22,456 nucleotides of DNA from Angelakisella sp. (lineage in GTDB: Bacteria; Bacillota; Clostridia; Oscillospirales; Ruminococcaceae). The notes beneath the pieces are model-generated. The model searched no databases and had not been told where the DNA came from. It worked only from the letters and a program-made list of their open reading frames with translations. Positions 1 to 6,594 of this stretch are shown here, piece by piece (the stretch's first letter is position 1; the number at the start of each line of letters is the position of its first letter). The stretch spans positions 1 through 22,456 of the forward strand of contig JAAWGY010000009.1 in the NCBI GenBank assembly GCA_022795575.1, read 5' to 3'. A program made the position numbers and the translations under genes.

Positions 1-5
1 GCTGG

Positions 6-171
6 CCCTGCGGGGGGACAGGCTCCAGCGGCCTTGCGGGGGGAGCGTTATGGCCCGCTCCCTCCTTCCGGTTGGCCTGACAAGGTGCCTCCGGCGGATC
101 CAATTCCCTGCGGGGGGCTCCCCTCCCTTCGGTCGGGTGGAGCCTCCGGCGGATCTGATTCCCTGCGGGGG
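6..171. repeat. GC-rich degenerate direct repeats
   Basis: A core of CC[C/T]TGCGGGGG recurs at about 6, 32, 106 and 161. The best pair is 87-116 and 142-171, which match at 28 of 30 positions with a 55-base period. Short inverted repeats follow the copies, for example CCGGCC-TTT-GGCCGG at 179-193. Open frames across this stretch are Gly/Pro/Arg-rich, have no ribosome site and reflect the repeat, so no gene is called in bases 1-438. The repeat class was not identified. Confidence 0.55.
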
Positions 172-355
172 ATTTTCTCCGGCCTTTGGCCGGTGGGGCC
201 GCCGTTGGGCGGCGGGGGACTGGTGTGGGGTAGGCTTGCTGGTTTGGGGCTTTGTTTGGTTGGGGGCGGGCGGATTTTGGGCTTACCAGCTCCGTCCTTC
301 TTCCGTCTCCCCGCCTGTCCAAAAAACGTTCACACATTTTTTACAGACAGTTCAG

Positions 356-386
356 TTGACCTGGAGCCTACTCCATCCCTTACAAT
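356..386 (+). promoter_or_regulatory. Possible sigma-A promoter of the serine hydrolase gene
   Basis: TTGACC (356-361) and TACAAT (381-386) are separated by 19 bases, longer than the ideal 17. The local sequence is AT-richer than its surroundings and lies about 50 bases upstream of the 439 start. The long spacer keeps confidence low. Confidence 0.35.
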
Positions 387-438
387 AGTTGCTGTAAACC
401 GCGCACCCAAAACACAGCAGCAGAAAGGACAACCCAAG

Positions 439-1596
439 ATGAAACGATTTATCGCTCTGCTTTTGGCCATATCCCTGACACTGACCGCCTGCGCCGGTTC
501 CGCCGCCGCGCCATCCGCCCCCCAAAGCGGCCCGGCCCCGGCCGGCGCCCCGGAGCCCGTCCCCCAGCCGGAGCCGGAGCCGGTTTTTCAGTGGGAGACG
601 GACGACCCGGAGCACCACCGGATGGACCCGGAGGTGCTGGTCCGGCTCCATGAGGCGCTGGCAAGCTCCAATGTCTACGCCATGGTGACGGCCAAGGACG
701 GTGTCATCATCGACGAGTACTACCGGGAGGGGAGGAACGAGAGCAGCCTCTGCGCCCTCCACTCCTGCTCCAAGTCCTTTACCAGCGCCCTGCTGGGCAT
801 CGCCATCGAGGAGGGGTACATAGGCGGGGTGGACGACCGCCTCTCCCGGTACCTGCCCCAGGCGGCAGAGCTGGAGGGGGCAAAGAGCGAGCTGACCCTC
901 CGGCACCTCCTCACCCATACCTCGGGGCTGGAGTGGTACGAGTGGGGCGGCGGGTACAGCAACTGGAGCGAGTTCCGCTCGGCAGAAAACTGGGTGGACT
1001 ACATCTTGGGCCGGCAGCTGACTGCCCAGCCCGGCCAGTATTTTAACTACAGCACCGGCAATACCCACCTGCTGGCGGCGGCCATCGAGGCAGCCACCGG
1101 CAAGGGCCTGCTGGCGTACGGCAGGGAGGTGCTCTTCGATCCCCTTGGGATGGAGAGCATCGAGTGGGGAACCGATCCCCAGGGGGTGGCCGACGGGGGC
1201 AACGGGGTGGCCGTCACCGCCCGGGACGCCGCCCGCTTTGGCCAGCTGATGCTACAGGGAGGGGAGTGGCAGGGCCGGCAGCTGGTGCCGGCGGACTGGG
1301 TGGCGCAGTCCACCAGCGTCCAGAACCCCGGCCCCGGGGGCAGCACCGGCGCCTACGGCTACCAGTGGTGGGTGCGGCCCTACAGCACCAACGCCTACGG
1401 CAGCTACGCCGCCCCCCACGGCGAGGCCAGCTACGACACCTATTACGCCTTTGGGGCCTGGGGCCAGTTTATCTTTGTGGTGCCGGAGCTGGCGCTGGTG
1501 ACGGTGATCGCCAGCAGCGGCCCCCAGGACAGCTACGCCCCCCGTCCCTTCTTTACCGACTATGTGCTGGCAGCCTGCCTGGGGGAGGAGGGCTGA
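439..1596 (+). CDS. Lipoprotein serine hydrolase, beta-lactamase/DD-peptidase fold
   Basis: The protein is 385 residues. It begins with a lipoprotein signal peptide (charged MKRF, hydrophobic core, lipobox L-T-A-C with Cys18), then a Pro/Ala/Glu linker to about residue 50, then a beta-lactamase-related serine hydrolase domain. The nucleophile motif S-C-S-K is at 109-112, THTSG lies near 149-153, a Y-S-T tyrosine motif is at 184-186, and a GAWGQ stretch near 319-323 stands where the KTG-like box belongs. The family (class C beta-lactamase, esterase and DD-peptidase relatives) hydrolyses amides or esters outside the cell, and this substrate cannot be predicted. The frame is open from 34, but the start at 439 has AGAAAGGA nine bases upstream and gives the signal peptide. 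It is a stand-alone gene with no visible terminator after it. Confidence 0.9.
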   Translation: MKRFIALLLAISLTLTACAGSAAAPSAPQSGPAPAGAPEPVPQPEPEPVFQWETDDPEHHRMDPEVLVRLHEALASSNVYAMVTAKDGVIIDEYYREGRNESSLCALHSCSKSFTSALLGIAIEEGYIGGVDDRLSRYLPQAAELEGAKSELTLRHLLTHTSGLEWYEWGGGYSNWSEFRSAENWVDYILGRQLTAQPGQYFNYSTGNTHLLAAAIEAATGKGLLAYGREVLFDPLGMESIEWGTDPQGVADGGNGVAVTARDAARFGQLMLQGGEWQGRQLVPADWVAQSTSVQNPGPGGSTGAYGYQWWVRPYSTNAYGSYAAPHGEASYDTYYAFGAWGQFIFVVPELALVTVIASSGPQDSYAPRPFFTDYVLAACLGEEG

Positions 1597-1607
1597 ACCC
1601 GGCCCGC

Positions 1608-1635
1608 ACCCATCCCCCTGCTTTGGCATAGGATA
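1608..1635 (+). promoter_or_regulatory. Candidate sporulation-type (sigma-K-like) promoter
   Basis: An AC pair (1608-1609), 17 bases and then CATAGGATA (1627-1635) fit the sigma-K consensus AC-N16/17-CATAnnnTA. The same arrangement occurs upstream of murA at 18216-18243, and 20 of 28 positions agree. A predicted transcript start near 1643 falls in or next to a small hairpin (TACAGC 1641-1646 with GCTGTA 1656-1661). Which sigma factor reads it is inference. Confidence 0.4.
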
Positions 1636-1686
1636 TGTCGTACAGCTCCCCAAAGGCTGTATCCAGAAAAAAGGAGTTGATATGCC

Positions 1687-2025
1687 ATGTCCGCACAGCC
1701 GTCCAATATGCCGGAGGTGACACTGCCCGCTTCGGTGATGGAAGCCGTCGTAACCCCGGAGGTGGACACCAAGACGCTCCAGGAACGCATCTGTAAATCC
1801 ATGGGCCGCTTTGTGGTCTGCAAGTTTCTTATCGGCACCGGCGAGACCATCTCGGTATCCGGCATCCTGCAAAGCGTGGGCAGCAGCTTTTTTGTGCTGC
1901 TGGACCCCTGCACCAACGCGGAAACCACCTGCGACCTCTATTCCCTTAAGCTCATCACCGCCTACCCGGAGGGCGTTCCGGAATGCAAGATGTACTGCAA
2001 CCAGCGGCTCTACAATATGGGCTGA
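1687..2025 (+). CDS. Small Cys-rich protein, possibly GerQ-like spore coat protein
   Basis: The protein is 112 residues. AAGGAG lies ten bases before the ATG. It has no signal peptide or membrane segment and contains six cysteines (36, 45, 75, 82, 100, 104). Residues 38-92 form a beta-rich block: a GRFVVCKF strand, a GILQSVGSSFFVLLDP hairpin, and a DLYSLKLITAY strand. This follows the layout of the GerQ core (GK-x-V, then G-h-I-x-x-x-G-x-x-x-h-h-h-x-D-P, then a closing L-x-x-I strand). GerQ is a spore-coat protein needed for germination in Bacillus, so this would be a coat-type protein if the resemblance holds. That is a pattern judgement, not a search result. The candidate sigma-K-like promoter upstream is consistent with it. 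Treat it as a hypothetical protein otherwise. Confidence 0.75.
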   Translation: MSAQPSNMPEVTLPASVMEAVVTPEVDTKTLQERICKSMGRFVVCKFLIGTGETISVSGILQSVGSSFFVLLDPCTNAETTCDLYSLKLITAYPEGVPECKMYCNQRLYNMG

Positions 2026-2040
2026 TTGGGCCGGGGTGCC

Positions 2041-2069
2041 TTGTCAAAGGGGCGGAAAACCGGTATAAT
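2041..2069 (+). promoter_or_regulatory. Sigma-A promoter of uvrC
   Basis: TTGTCA (2041-2046), a 17-base spacer and a perfect TATAAT (2064-2069). The predicted start near 2076 leaves a leader of about 88 bases before the uvrC ATG. Confidence 0.75.
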
Positions 2070-2095
2070 AAGAAAGCCAAGCCCAACAGAAGGGG

Positions 2096-2126
2096 CCTGG
2101 AGTGCCCGGCGGCACTCTGGGCTTTT
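2096..2126 (+). promoter_or_regulatory. uvrC leader hairpin, possible attenuator
   Basis: The arms at 2096-2106 and 2111-2121 form an 11-bp stem with two G-U pairs and a CGGC tetraloop, followed by GCTTTTC. The run AAGCCCA at 2079-2085 can instead pair with TGGGCTT at 2118-2124 and break the lower part of that stem. Four Us make a weak terminator. The hairpin lies between the promoter and the coding region, so conditional termination is possible. It might also end readthrough from the small gene upstream. Confidence 0.45.
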
Positions 2127-2163
2127 CTGCGTAGCGGCGCAAGGGAAGGGAGGGAACGGGCGG

Positions 2164-4089
2164 ATGGATATGGAGGTGGTGGAGGTTCTCCACCAGCGGA
2201 CCAGGCTGCTGCCCCAGGAGCCGGGGGTGTACCTGATGAAGGACGCCAAAAAGCAGATCATCTACATCGGCAAGGCAAAGTCCCTAAAGAACCGGGTGTC
2301 CTCCTACTTCCGGTCGGTGGAAAAGCACCAGATCAAGGTGTACCGCATGGTGGAGAATGTCCGGGATTTCGATTATATCGTCACCGACAGCGAGTTTGAG
2401 GCCCTGGTGCTGGAGGCCAGCCTCATCAAGCTCCACACCCCCAAGTACAACATCCTGCTAAAGGACGACAAGGGCTATTTCTATATCGGCATCTCCCCCG
2501 GGCCGTACCCCCGCATCTCCTTTGAGATGCAGAGGACCGAAAGGGATTACACCTACATCGGCCCCTACACCTCCTCCCTGATGGTGAAGCAGACGGTGGA
2601 CGAGGCCAACAAGGCCTTTTTGCTGCCCACCTGCACCCGCCGCTTTCCGGAGGACTGCGGCAAGGGCCGTCCCTGCCTCAACTTCCACATCAAGCAGTGC
2701 ATGGGTGTCTGCACCGGCAAGGTGTCCCCGGAGCAGTACGCCGAGGTTTTCGAGGAGGCCCTGAGCTATGTAAAGGGCGGGGGAGGCCAGACGGTGGAGG
2801 AGCTCACCGCCCGGATGAACGCTGCCGCCGAGGCCATGGACTTTGAGCGGGCGGCCCGGTACCGGGACCGCATCCGGGCCATCCAGAAGCTTTCCCAGCA
2901 GCAGAAGGTGATTGCCTACAACCACAAGAGCCTGGACGTGGTGGCGGCGGTGCAGGGCACCGATACCATCTATCTATCGGTGCTGGTCTTCCGGGGGGGA
3001 CGGCTCCGGGACAAGCTGGATTTCCACTTTGACTGCTTCGAGAGCATCGAGAACGTGGTGGGGGAGTTTGTCCTAAGCTACTACACCGGCCGGGAGGACG
3101 GCCCCTCGGAGCTGTTTTTGGACCGGGAGATCCCGGACCGGGAGCTGCTGGCCCAGCTCCTCACCGAGGACCGGGGAAGGAAGCTTACCATCACCGTCCC
3201 CACCCGGGGCCAGCCCCTACGGCTTATCGAGATGGCCCAAAACAACGCCGCCCAGGCCCTGGCCACCCGCACCCGGCGCACCGGCCGGGAGATGACGGCG
3301 GTGGGGGAGCTGGGGGTGCTGCTGGGCCTGCCCCGGCCCCCGGTTTACATCGAAGCCTACGATATCTCCAACTTTGGCGGACAGACCATTGTAGGGGGGA
3401 TGGTGGTGTTTGAGAACGGCCGCCCCCTGCGCAAAAACTACAAGCGCTTTACCATCCGGGACCAGGCCCGGCCCGATGACTACGCCGCCATGGACCAGAT
3501 GCTCTCCCGCCGGGTAAACCGGTACCTGGAGCACCAGGAGACGCCGGAGGGGGAGCGTAAGCCGGACGGCTTCGAGCGGCTGCCGGACCTGTGGCTCATC
3601 GACGGCGGCGCCGGCCATGTGGCGGTGGCGGAGGAGGTGCTGCGGCGGTACGGCCTTGGGGTACCGGTCTTTGGTATGGTAAAGGACAGCCGCCACCGCA
3701 CCCGGGCCATCACCGCCCAGGAGGGGGAGATCGCCATCAGCGCCAACCGGGGAGTCTTTGCCTTTGTCACCGGCATCCAGGACGAGGTGCACCGGTACAG
3801 CATCGAATTTTCCCGGAAGAGCCACCAAAAAAGCGCCGCCAGCACCCGGCTTTTGGAGGTGGAGGGCATCGGGCAGACCCGGGCCGCCGCCCTGTACCGC
3901 CACTTTAAGACCTGGAAGGCCATCGCCGGGGCCAGCCCGGAGGAGCTGGCGGCGGTAAAGGGGATGACGCTGCCCGCCGCCCAAAGGCTCTACGCCGCCC
4001 TCCACGGGGAGGGGGAGGAGCCCGCCCCGGAGGGGGAGCCGCCCCTGCCGGAGGAGGAAATGAATGTCGAAATGGAAGAAAAGGATTGA
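2164..4089 (+). CDS. uvrC: Excinuclease ABC subunit C
   Basis: The protein is 641 residues. UvrC makes the 3' and 5' incisions around bulky DNA lesions after UvrA and UvrB load at the damage. The GIY-YIG nuclease domain is N-terminal (GVY at 21-23, YIG at 34-36). Cysteines 171, 179 and 183, with 157 or 165, match the iron-sulfur-type cysteine cluster. A UVR domain for UvrB contact lies near 210-240. The RNase H-like second nuclease contains YDISNFGGQ, WLIDGGAGH and GMVKDSRHRT, and a helix-hairpin-helix pair begins near 563. The acidic Pro/Glu tail of about 25 residues looks lineage-specific. The start at ATG 2164 follows GGGAGGG by nine bases. The longer open frame from 2026 would run through the promoter and leader and was not used. 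The stop codon lies inside the next gene's -35 box. Confidence 0.96.
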   Translation: MDMEVVEVLHQRTRLLPQEPGVYLMKDAKKQIIYIGKAKSLKNRVSSYFRSVEKHQIKVYRMVENVRDFDYIVTDSEFEALVLEASLIKLHTPKYNILLKDDKGYFYIGISPGPYPRISFEMQRTERDYTYIGPYTSSLMVKQTVDEANKAFLLPTCTRRFPEDCGKGRPCLNFHIKQCMGVCTGKVSPEQYAEVFEEALSYVKGGGGQTVEELTARMNAAAEAMDFERAARYRDRIRAIQKLSQQQKVIAYNHKSLDVVAAVQGTDTIYLSVLVFRGGRLRDKLDFHFDCFESIENVVGEFVLSYYTGREDGPSELFLDREIPDRELLAQLLTEDRGRKLTITVPTRGQPLRLIEMAQNNAAQALATRTRRTGREMTAVGELGVLLGLPRPPVYIEAYDISNFGGQTIVGGMVVFENGRPLRKNYKRFTIRDQARPDDYAAMDQMLSRRVNRYLEHQETPEGERKPDGFERLPDLWLIDGGAGHVAVAEEVLRRYGLGVPVFGMVKDSRHRTRAITAQEGEIAISANRGVFAFVTGIQDEVHRYSIEFSRKSHQKSAASTRLLEVEGIGQTRAAALYRHFKTWKAIAGASPEELAAVKGMTLPAAQRLYAALHGEGEEPAPEGEPPLPEEEMNVEMEEKD

Positions 4090-4114
4090 CAGGCCGGAAA
4101 AAATCTACAATAAT
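4086..4114 (+). promoter_or_regulatory. Sigma-A promoter of rsmD-coaD
   Basis: A perfect TTGACA (4086-4091), a 17-base spacer and AATAAT (4109-4114). The -35 hexamer contains the uvrC stop TGA. A hairpin (GCAGGC 4126-4131 with GCCTGC 4137-4142) lies in the leader just before the ribosome site and has no U run. Confidence 0.7.
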
Positions 4115-4163
4115 AGATAGGACAAGCAGGCGCCAAGCCTGCCTATTGCAAGGAGGAGAGAGC

Positions 4164-4739
4164 TTGAGAGTGATTACCGGCACCGCCCGGGGCAGAAAGC
4201 TGGCCACGTTGGAGGGCCAGGAGGTCCGCCCTACCACCGATATGGTGAAGGAGGCCATGTTCAGCATCCTACAGTTTGAGGTGGAGGGGGCCAGCGTGCT
4301 GGACCTCTTTGCCGGTTCCGGGCAGCTGGGCATCGAGGCCCTGAGCCGGGGGGCCCGGTGCTGCGTCTTTGTGGACAGCTCCCGGGATTCCCAGAACATC
4401 ACCCGCCAGAACCTCCAGCACACCGGCCTGGGGACCCATGCCCGGGTGGCGGCGATGGACTACGCCGCCTTCCTCCGCTCCACCAAGGATGTTTTTGACA
4501 TCGCCCTGCTGGATCCCCCCTATGACAAGGGGATGATCGCCGAGGCGCTGCCCCTGCTGGCGGAGCGGATGAGCCCCGGGGGGGCCATCCTCTGCGAGAG
4601 CCGCAAGGAGGAGACGCTGCCGGAGGCGGCGGGGGAGTTCCGGATCCACAAAACCTACCGCTACGGCAGGATCAAGCTGACCCTCTACCGCCGGCCGGCG
4701 GAGGAGCAGCCAAACGAGGAGCAGGCAGCTGTTGAATAG
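4164..4739 (+). CDS. rsmD: 16S rRNA (guanine966-N2)-methyltransferase RsmD
   Basis: The protein is 191 residues and begins at TTG. RsmD methylates G966 of 16S rRNA in the 30S subunit, using S-adenosylmethionine. The N-terminus MRVITGTARGRKL is the family start and is followed by RPTTD at 22-26. The SAM-binding motif I, VLDLFAGSGQLGIE, ends at residue 58. The N6/N2-methylase motif DPPY is at 117-120. A textbook AAGGAGG (4150-4156) sits seven bases before the TTG. The in-frame TTG at 4086 was rejected because it would add 26 unrelated residues and lies in the promoter. The gene is normally paired with coaD, as here, with a 22-base gap. The Glu-rich last 12 residues are unremarkable. Confidence 0.95.
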   Translation: MRVITGTARGRKLATLEGQEVRPTTDMVKEAMFSILQFEVEGASVLDLFAGSGQLGIEALSRGARCCVFVDSSRDSQNITRQNLQHTGLGTHARVAAMDYAAFLRSTKDVFDIALLDPPYDKGMIAEALPLLAERMSPGGAILCESRKEETLPEAAGEFRIHKTYRYGRIKLTLYRRPAEEQPNEEQAAVE

Positions 4740-4761
4740 AGGGGCAAATGGGGGGAACAGG

Positions 4762-5304
4762 ATGAAAACAGTGGTATGCCCGGGGAGCTTTGACCCCATC
4801 ACCAACGGCCACATGGACATTATCCAGCGGGCCAGCGGCATCTTTGACCGGGTGATTGTGCTGGTGGCCGCCAACCAGGAAAAGCGGGGCTTCTTCACCC
4901 CCCCGGAGCGGGTGGAGATGATCCGCCGGGTGGTGGCGGAGGCGGGGCTCCAAAACGTCACGGTGGACAGCGACGAGGGCCTTTTGGTGAATTACATCCA
5001 GCGGGTGGGGGCCTGCGCCATCGTCAAGGGCCTGCGGGCGGTATCCGACTTTGAATACGAGTTCCAGATGTCGCTGACCAACCACAAGCTGCTGCCGGCC
5101 TGTGAAACCATCTTCTTTACCACCAGCGCCCGGAATATGTACCTTTCCTCCAGCATCGTCCGCCAGGTAGGCAAGCTGGGGGGGGATATCGCCGAATTTG
5201 TGCCCGCCTGTGTCTACCAGCAGATCCGCCAAAAGCTCACCGGCGGCAAGGAGCAGAACGAAGGAGGTTTGACCGATGAAAAATCTGGAATCCATCCTCA
5301 ATGA
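4762..5304 (+). CDS. coaD: Phosphopantetheine adenylyltransferase
   Basis: The protein is 180 residues. CoaD transfers AMP from ATP to 4'-phosphopantetheine, giving dephospho-CoA, the penultimate step of coenzyme A synthesis. The nucleotidyltransferase motif TNGH is at 14-17, after CPGSFDP. The second ATP motif, SSSIVR (129-134), corresponds to ISSTxxR. The family is usually about 160 residues. The last 20 or so here are an extra polar tail whose DNA holds the next gene's ribosome site and first 29 bases. The start at ATG 4762 has GGGGGAA just upstream and gives the canonical N-terminus. An in-frame TTG at 4732 inside rsmD adds ten unrelated residues and was not chosen. Confidence 0.96.
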   Translation: MKTVVCPGSFDPITNGHMDIIQRASGIFDRVIVLVAANQEKRGFFTPPERVEMIRRVVAEAGLQNVTVDSDEGLLVNYIQRVGACAIVKGLRAVSDFEYEFQMSLTNHKLLPACETIFFTTSARNMYLSSSIVRQVGKLGGDIAEFVPACVYQQIRQKLTGGKEQNEGGLTDEKSGIHPQ

Positions 5305-5893
5305 GTTGGACGAGGTGCTGGAAAGCGCGGTGACACTGCCCCTCACCAGCAAGTGCATGGTGGATGCCGAACGCATCCGGGACCTCATCGACGACATCCG
5401 CCTCAACATCCCCTCGGAGATCAAGCAGGCCCGGGCGGTGGTTGCGGACCGCAACGAGATCCTTTCCATGGCAAGGCAGGAGGCGGAGGAGCTGATCCGC
5501 AAGGCGGAGGAGCGGGCCAAGGCCCTGGTGGATAACGACTCCATCGTCCGCCAGGCCAACGCCAAGGGGATGGCCATGCTCAGCGAGGCCAGCCAGAAAG
5601 CTTCGGACATGGTGGCCCAGGCCACCGCCCGGTCCAACGAGCTTACCGCCCAATCCACCGCCAAGGCAACCGAGATGCTCACCCAGGCGACCCTCCGGGC
5701 CAAGGAGATGAAGCAGACCGCCTTCGATTTTTCCGAGGGGATGCTCCGCTCCACCGAGGAGACGGTGGCCCGTGCCCTTACCGAGATCAAGACCACCCGT
5801 CAGGCCATCCTCCAAAGCGCCCGGGAGGCCATCAAGCAGCAGGGGGGCCCCACCCAGGGTGGTGGCGGTCCCGCCGGTGGCGGGTACCGGTAG
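5276..5893 (+). CDS. Coiled-coil protein of unknown function
   Basis: The protein is 205 residues. Its start overlaps the coaD 3' end by 29 bases, with AAGGAGG eight bases before the ATG. There is no signal peptide or membrane segment. Residues 45-190 are almost continuous charged/Ala helix, with repeated Ala-Gln-Ala-Thr phrases at about 105-140. The last 15 residues are a Gly/Pro/Gln tail ending GGGYR. This resembles the loosely defined coiled-coil proteins annotated as ATPase subunit B/H-like or DivIVA-like that follow coaD in many Clostridia. A cell-envelope or division scaffold role is conceivable but nothing here proves it. It is probably cotranscribed with rsmD and coaD and ends at the 6021-6056 terminator. 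Confidence 0.85.
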   Translation: MKNLESILNELDEVLESAVTLPLTSKCMVDAERIRDLIDDIRLNIPSEIKQARAVVADRNEILSMARQEAEELIRKAEERAKALVDNDSIVRQANAKGMAMLSEASQKASDMVAQATARSNELTAQSTAKATEMLTQATLRAKEMKQTAFDFSEGMLRSTEETVARALTEIKTTRQAILQSAREAIKQQGGPTQGGGGPAGGGYR

Positions 5894-6020
5894 GCGGGGG
5901 AGAGGCGCCGCCTGATGGAAGGACGGCGCCGGACAAGGCCGGAACGCCTGACGGGCCGGGGAAGCCAGTTGCTTCCGGCACCGCCGGGGGGCGGCAGGCC
6001 GCCAGATGACAAGACCGAAA

Positions 6021-6056
6021 CAGGGACCCGGCAGTAAGCGCCGGGCCCCTGTTTTT
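6021..6056 (+). terminator. Intrinsic terminator of rsmD-coaD unit
   Basis: CAGGG-A-CCCGGC (6021-6032) pairs with GCCGGG-C-CCCTG (6040-6051) across a 7-base loop, 11 pairs with one mismatch, followed by TTTTT. Confidence 0.85.
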
Positions 6057-6345
6057 ACAGAGAGGGTGTATCGCTAAAGGCAACAGTGGAGCAGCCCATG
6101 AAGAAGGCGGTCCAGGAGGCACGCAAGGCCTCGGCAGGGTGAAAAAACGGGTGTTCTCTCCGGTCTGGAAAAGCGGGAGGCCATCTATCTCTGCAAAGCG
6201 CCGCGGAAGGGAGGCATACCTCTGCCGCGCCATGTTTCTCTGTACCGGGAAAGGGCGGCTGTGGGGCTTGTGACGGCGGCTTACCGGGAAGGAAGCGATT
6301 TCTGCGGTGCAAGGAAAGTTTGTTCTCTATCCCTGCGTTAGGAGC

Positions 6346-6373
6346 AAAAGCCACCCGGATAGGGTGGCTTTTT
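6346..6373 (+). terminator. Bidirectional-type intrinsic terminator
   Basis: AAAAGCCACCC (6346-6356) pairs with GGGTGGCTTTT (6362-6372) around loop GGATA, followed by T. The A run on one side and T run on the other would let it work in both directions. It isolates the mraZ promoter from upstream transcription although no gene precedes it within 450 bases. Confidence 0.8.
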
Positions 6374-6406
6374 ACATGACCAACACAAGAACATATGTGC
6401 TTTTTG

Positions 6407-6468
6407 CCGGTTTTGCTTTGGAAATTTGGTCGAAACGACGGAGATTTCGTCGGATTGCCCAAAACCGG
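6407..6468. repeat. Inverted repeat upstream of mraZ promoter
   Basis: CCGGTTTTG (6407-6415) is perfectly inverted as CAAAACCGG (6460-6468). Inside it, CGACG (6436-6440) is inverted as CGTCG (6448-6452). It ends 22 bases before the mraZ -35 box and has no U tract, so it looks more like a binding or structural site than a terminator. Confidence 0.5.
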
Positions 6469-6490
6469 ACGAAAGAACATTAGTTCAATG

Positions 6491-6519
6491 TTGCATTTGT
6501 TCGCCAAATAGGATATACT
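6491..6519 (+). promoter_or_regulatory. Sigma-A promoter of the dcw cluster (PmraZ)
   Basis: TTGCAT (6491-6496), a 17-base spacer and TATACT (6514-6519), with a predicted start near 6526. It is the first clear promoter before mraZ and lies directly before the MraZ operator. Confidence 0.75.
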
Positions 6520-6530
6520 TTTTCTTGTCA

Positions 6531-6555
6531 GTGGTGAATAGTGGGTTAAAGTGGT
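6531..6555 (+). promoter_or_regulatory. MraZ operator: three GTGG[T/G] boxes at 10-base spacing
   Basis: GTGGT (6531-6535), GTGGG (6541-6545) and GTGGT (6551-6555) stand exactly 10 bases apart, just after the predicted start of transcription. MraZ is known to bind G-rich pentamers (TGGGN, GTGG-type) separated by 5 bases, so this fits autoregulation of the cluster. A fourth GTGGG at 6581 keeps the same 10-base phase and overlaps the mraZ ribosome site. Confidence 0.8.
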
Positions 6556-6594
6556 TTGCAAATCCTAAAAAATCCGGGAAGTGGGGTGGGGAGG

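Larger units (their letters stand above)
5894..6490. other. Long gene-free interval with several hairpins
   Basis: No reading frame here has a ribosome site plus a plausible protein. Bases 5904-5930 form a 7-bp hairpin (GGCGCCG/CGGCGCC). Bases 5955-5979 form a 9-bp stem with a 2-base bulge around loop CAGTT. Bases 5990-6003 form a 5-bp GC hairpin. The terminator at 6021-6056 follows. Bases 6057-6345 carry nothing recognised, yet a second terminator sits at 6346-6373. Short frames such as a 14-codon one from ATG 6099 are unsupported. An undescribed small RNA is possible. Confidence 0.5.

Noticed and set aside
50..388. 112-residue open frame over the left-edge repeats
   Set aside because: It has no ribosome site, a Gly/Pro/Arg-rich repeat-derived composition, and it overlaps the repeat copies and the probable promoter.
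34..438. N-terminal extension of the serine hydrolase
   Set aside because: The extension comes from repeats and the promoter region. The start at 439 has a ribosome site and a lipoprotein signal peptide.
5904..6056. Known structured RNA (RNase P, tmRNA, SRP RNA, cobalamin riboswitch)
   Set aside because: None of the conserved core motifs of these classes was found. Only generic hairpins are visible.
6099..6143. 14-codon open frame starting MKKAVQEARK
   Set aside because: It is too short, has no Shine-Dalgarno sequence and no supporting context.
5832..6233. 133-residue minus-strand open frame
   Set aside because: It overlaps the 3' end of the coiled-coil gene and the strong terminator. It has no recognisable domain or ribosome site.
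6055..6561. 168-residue minus-strand open frame between the coiled-coil gene and mraZ
   Set aside because: It begins at TTG without a ribosome site and runs through the terminator at 6346-6373, the inverted repeat and the mraZ promoter. Its composition is not protein-like.
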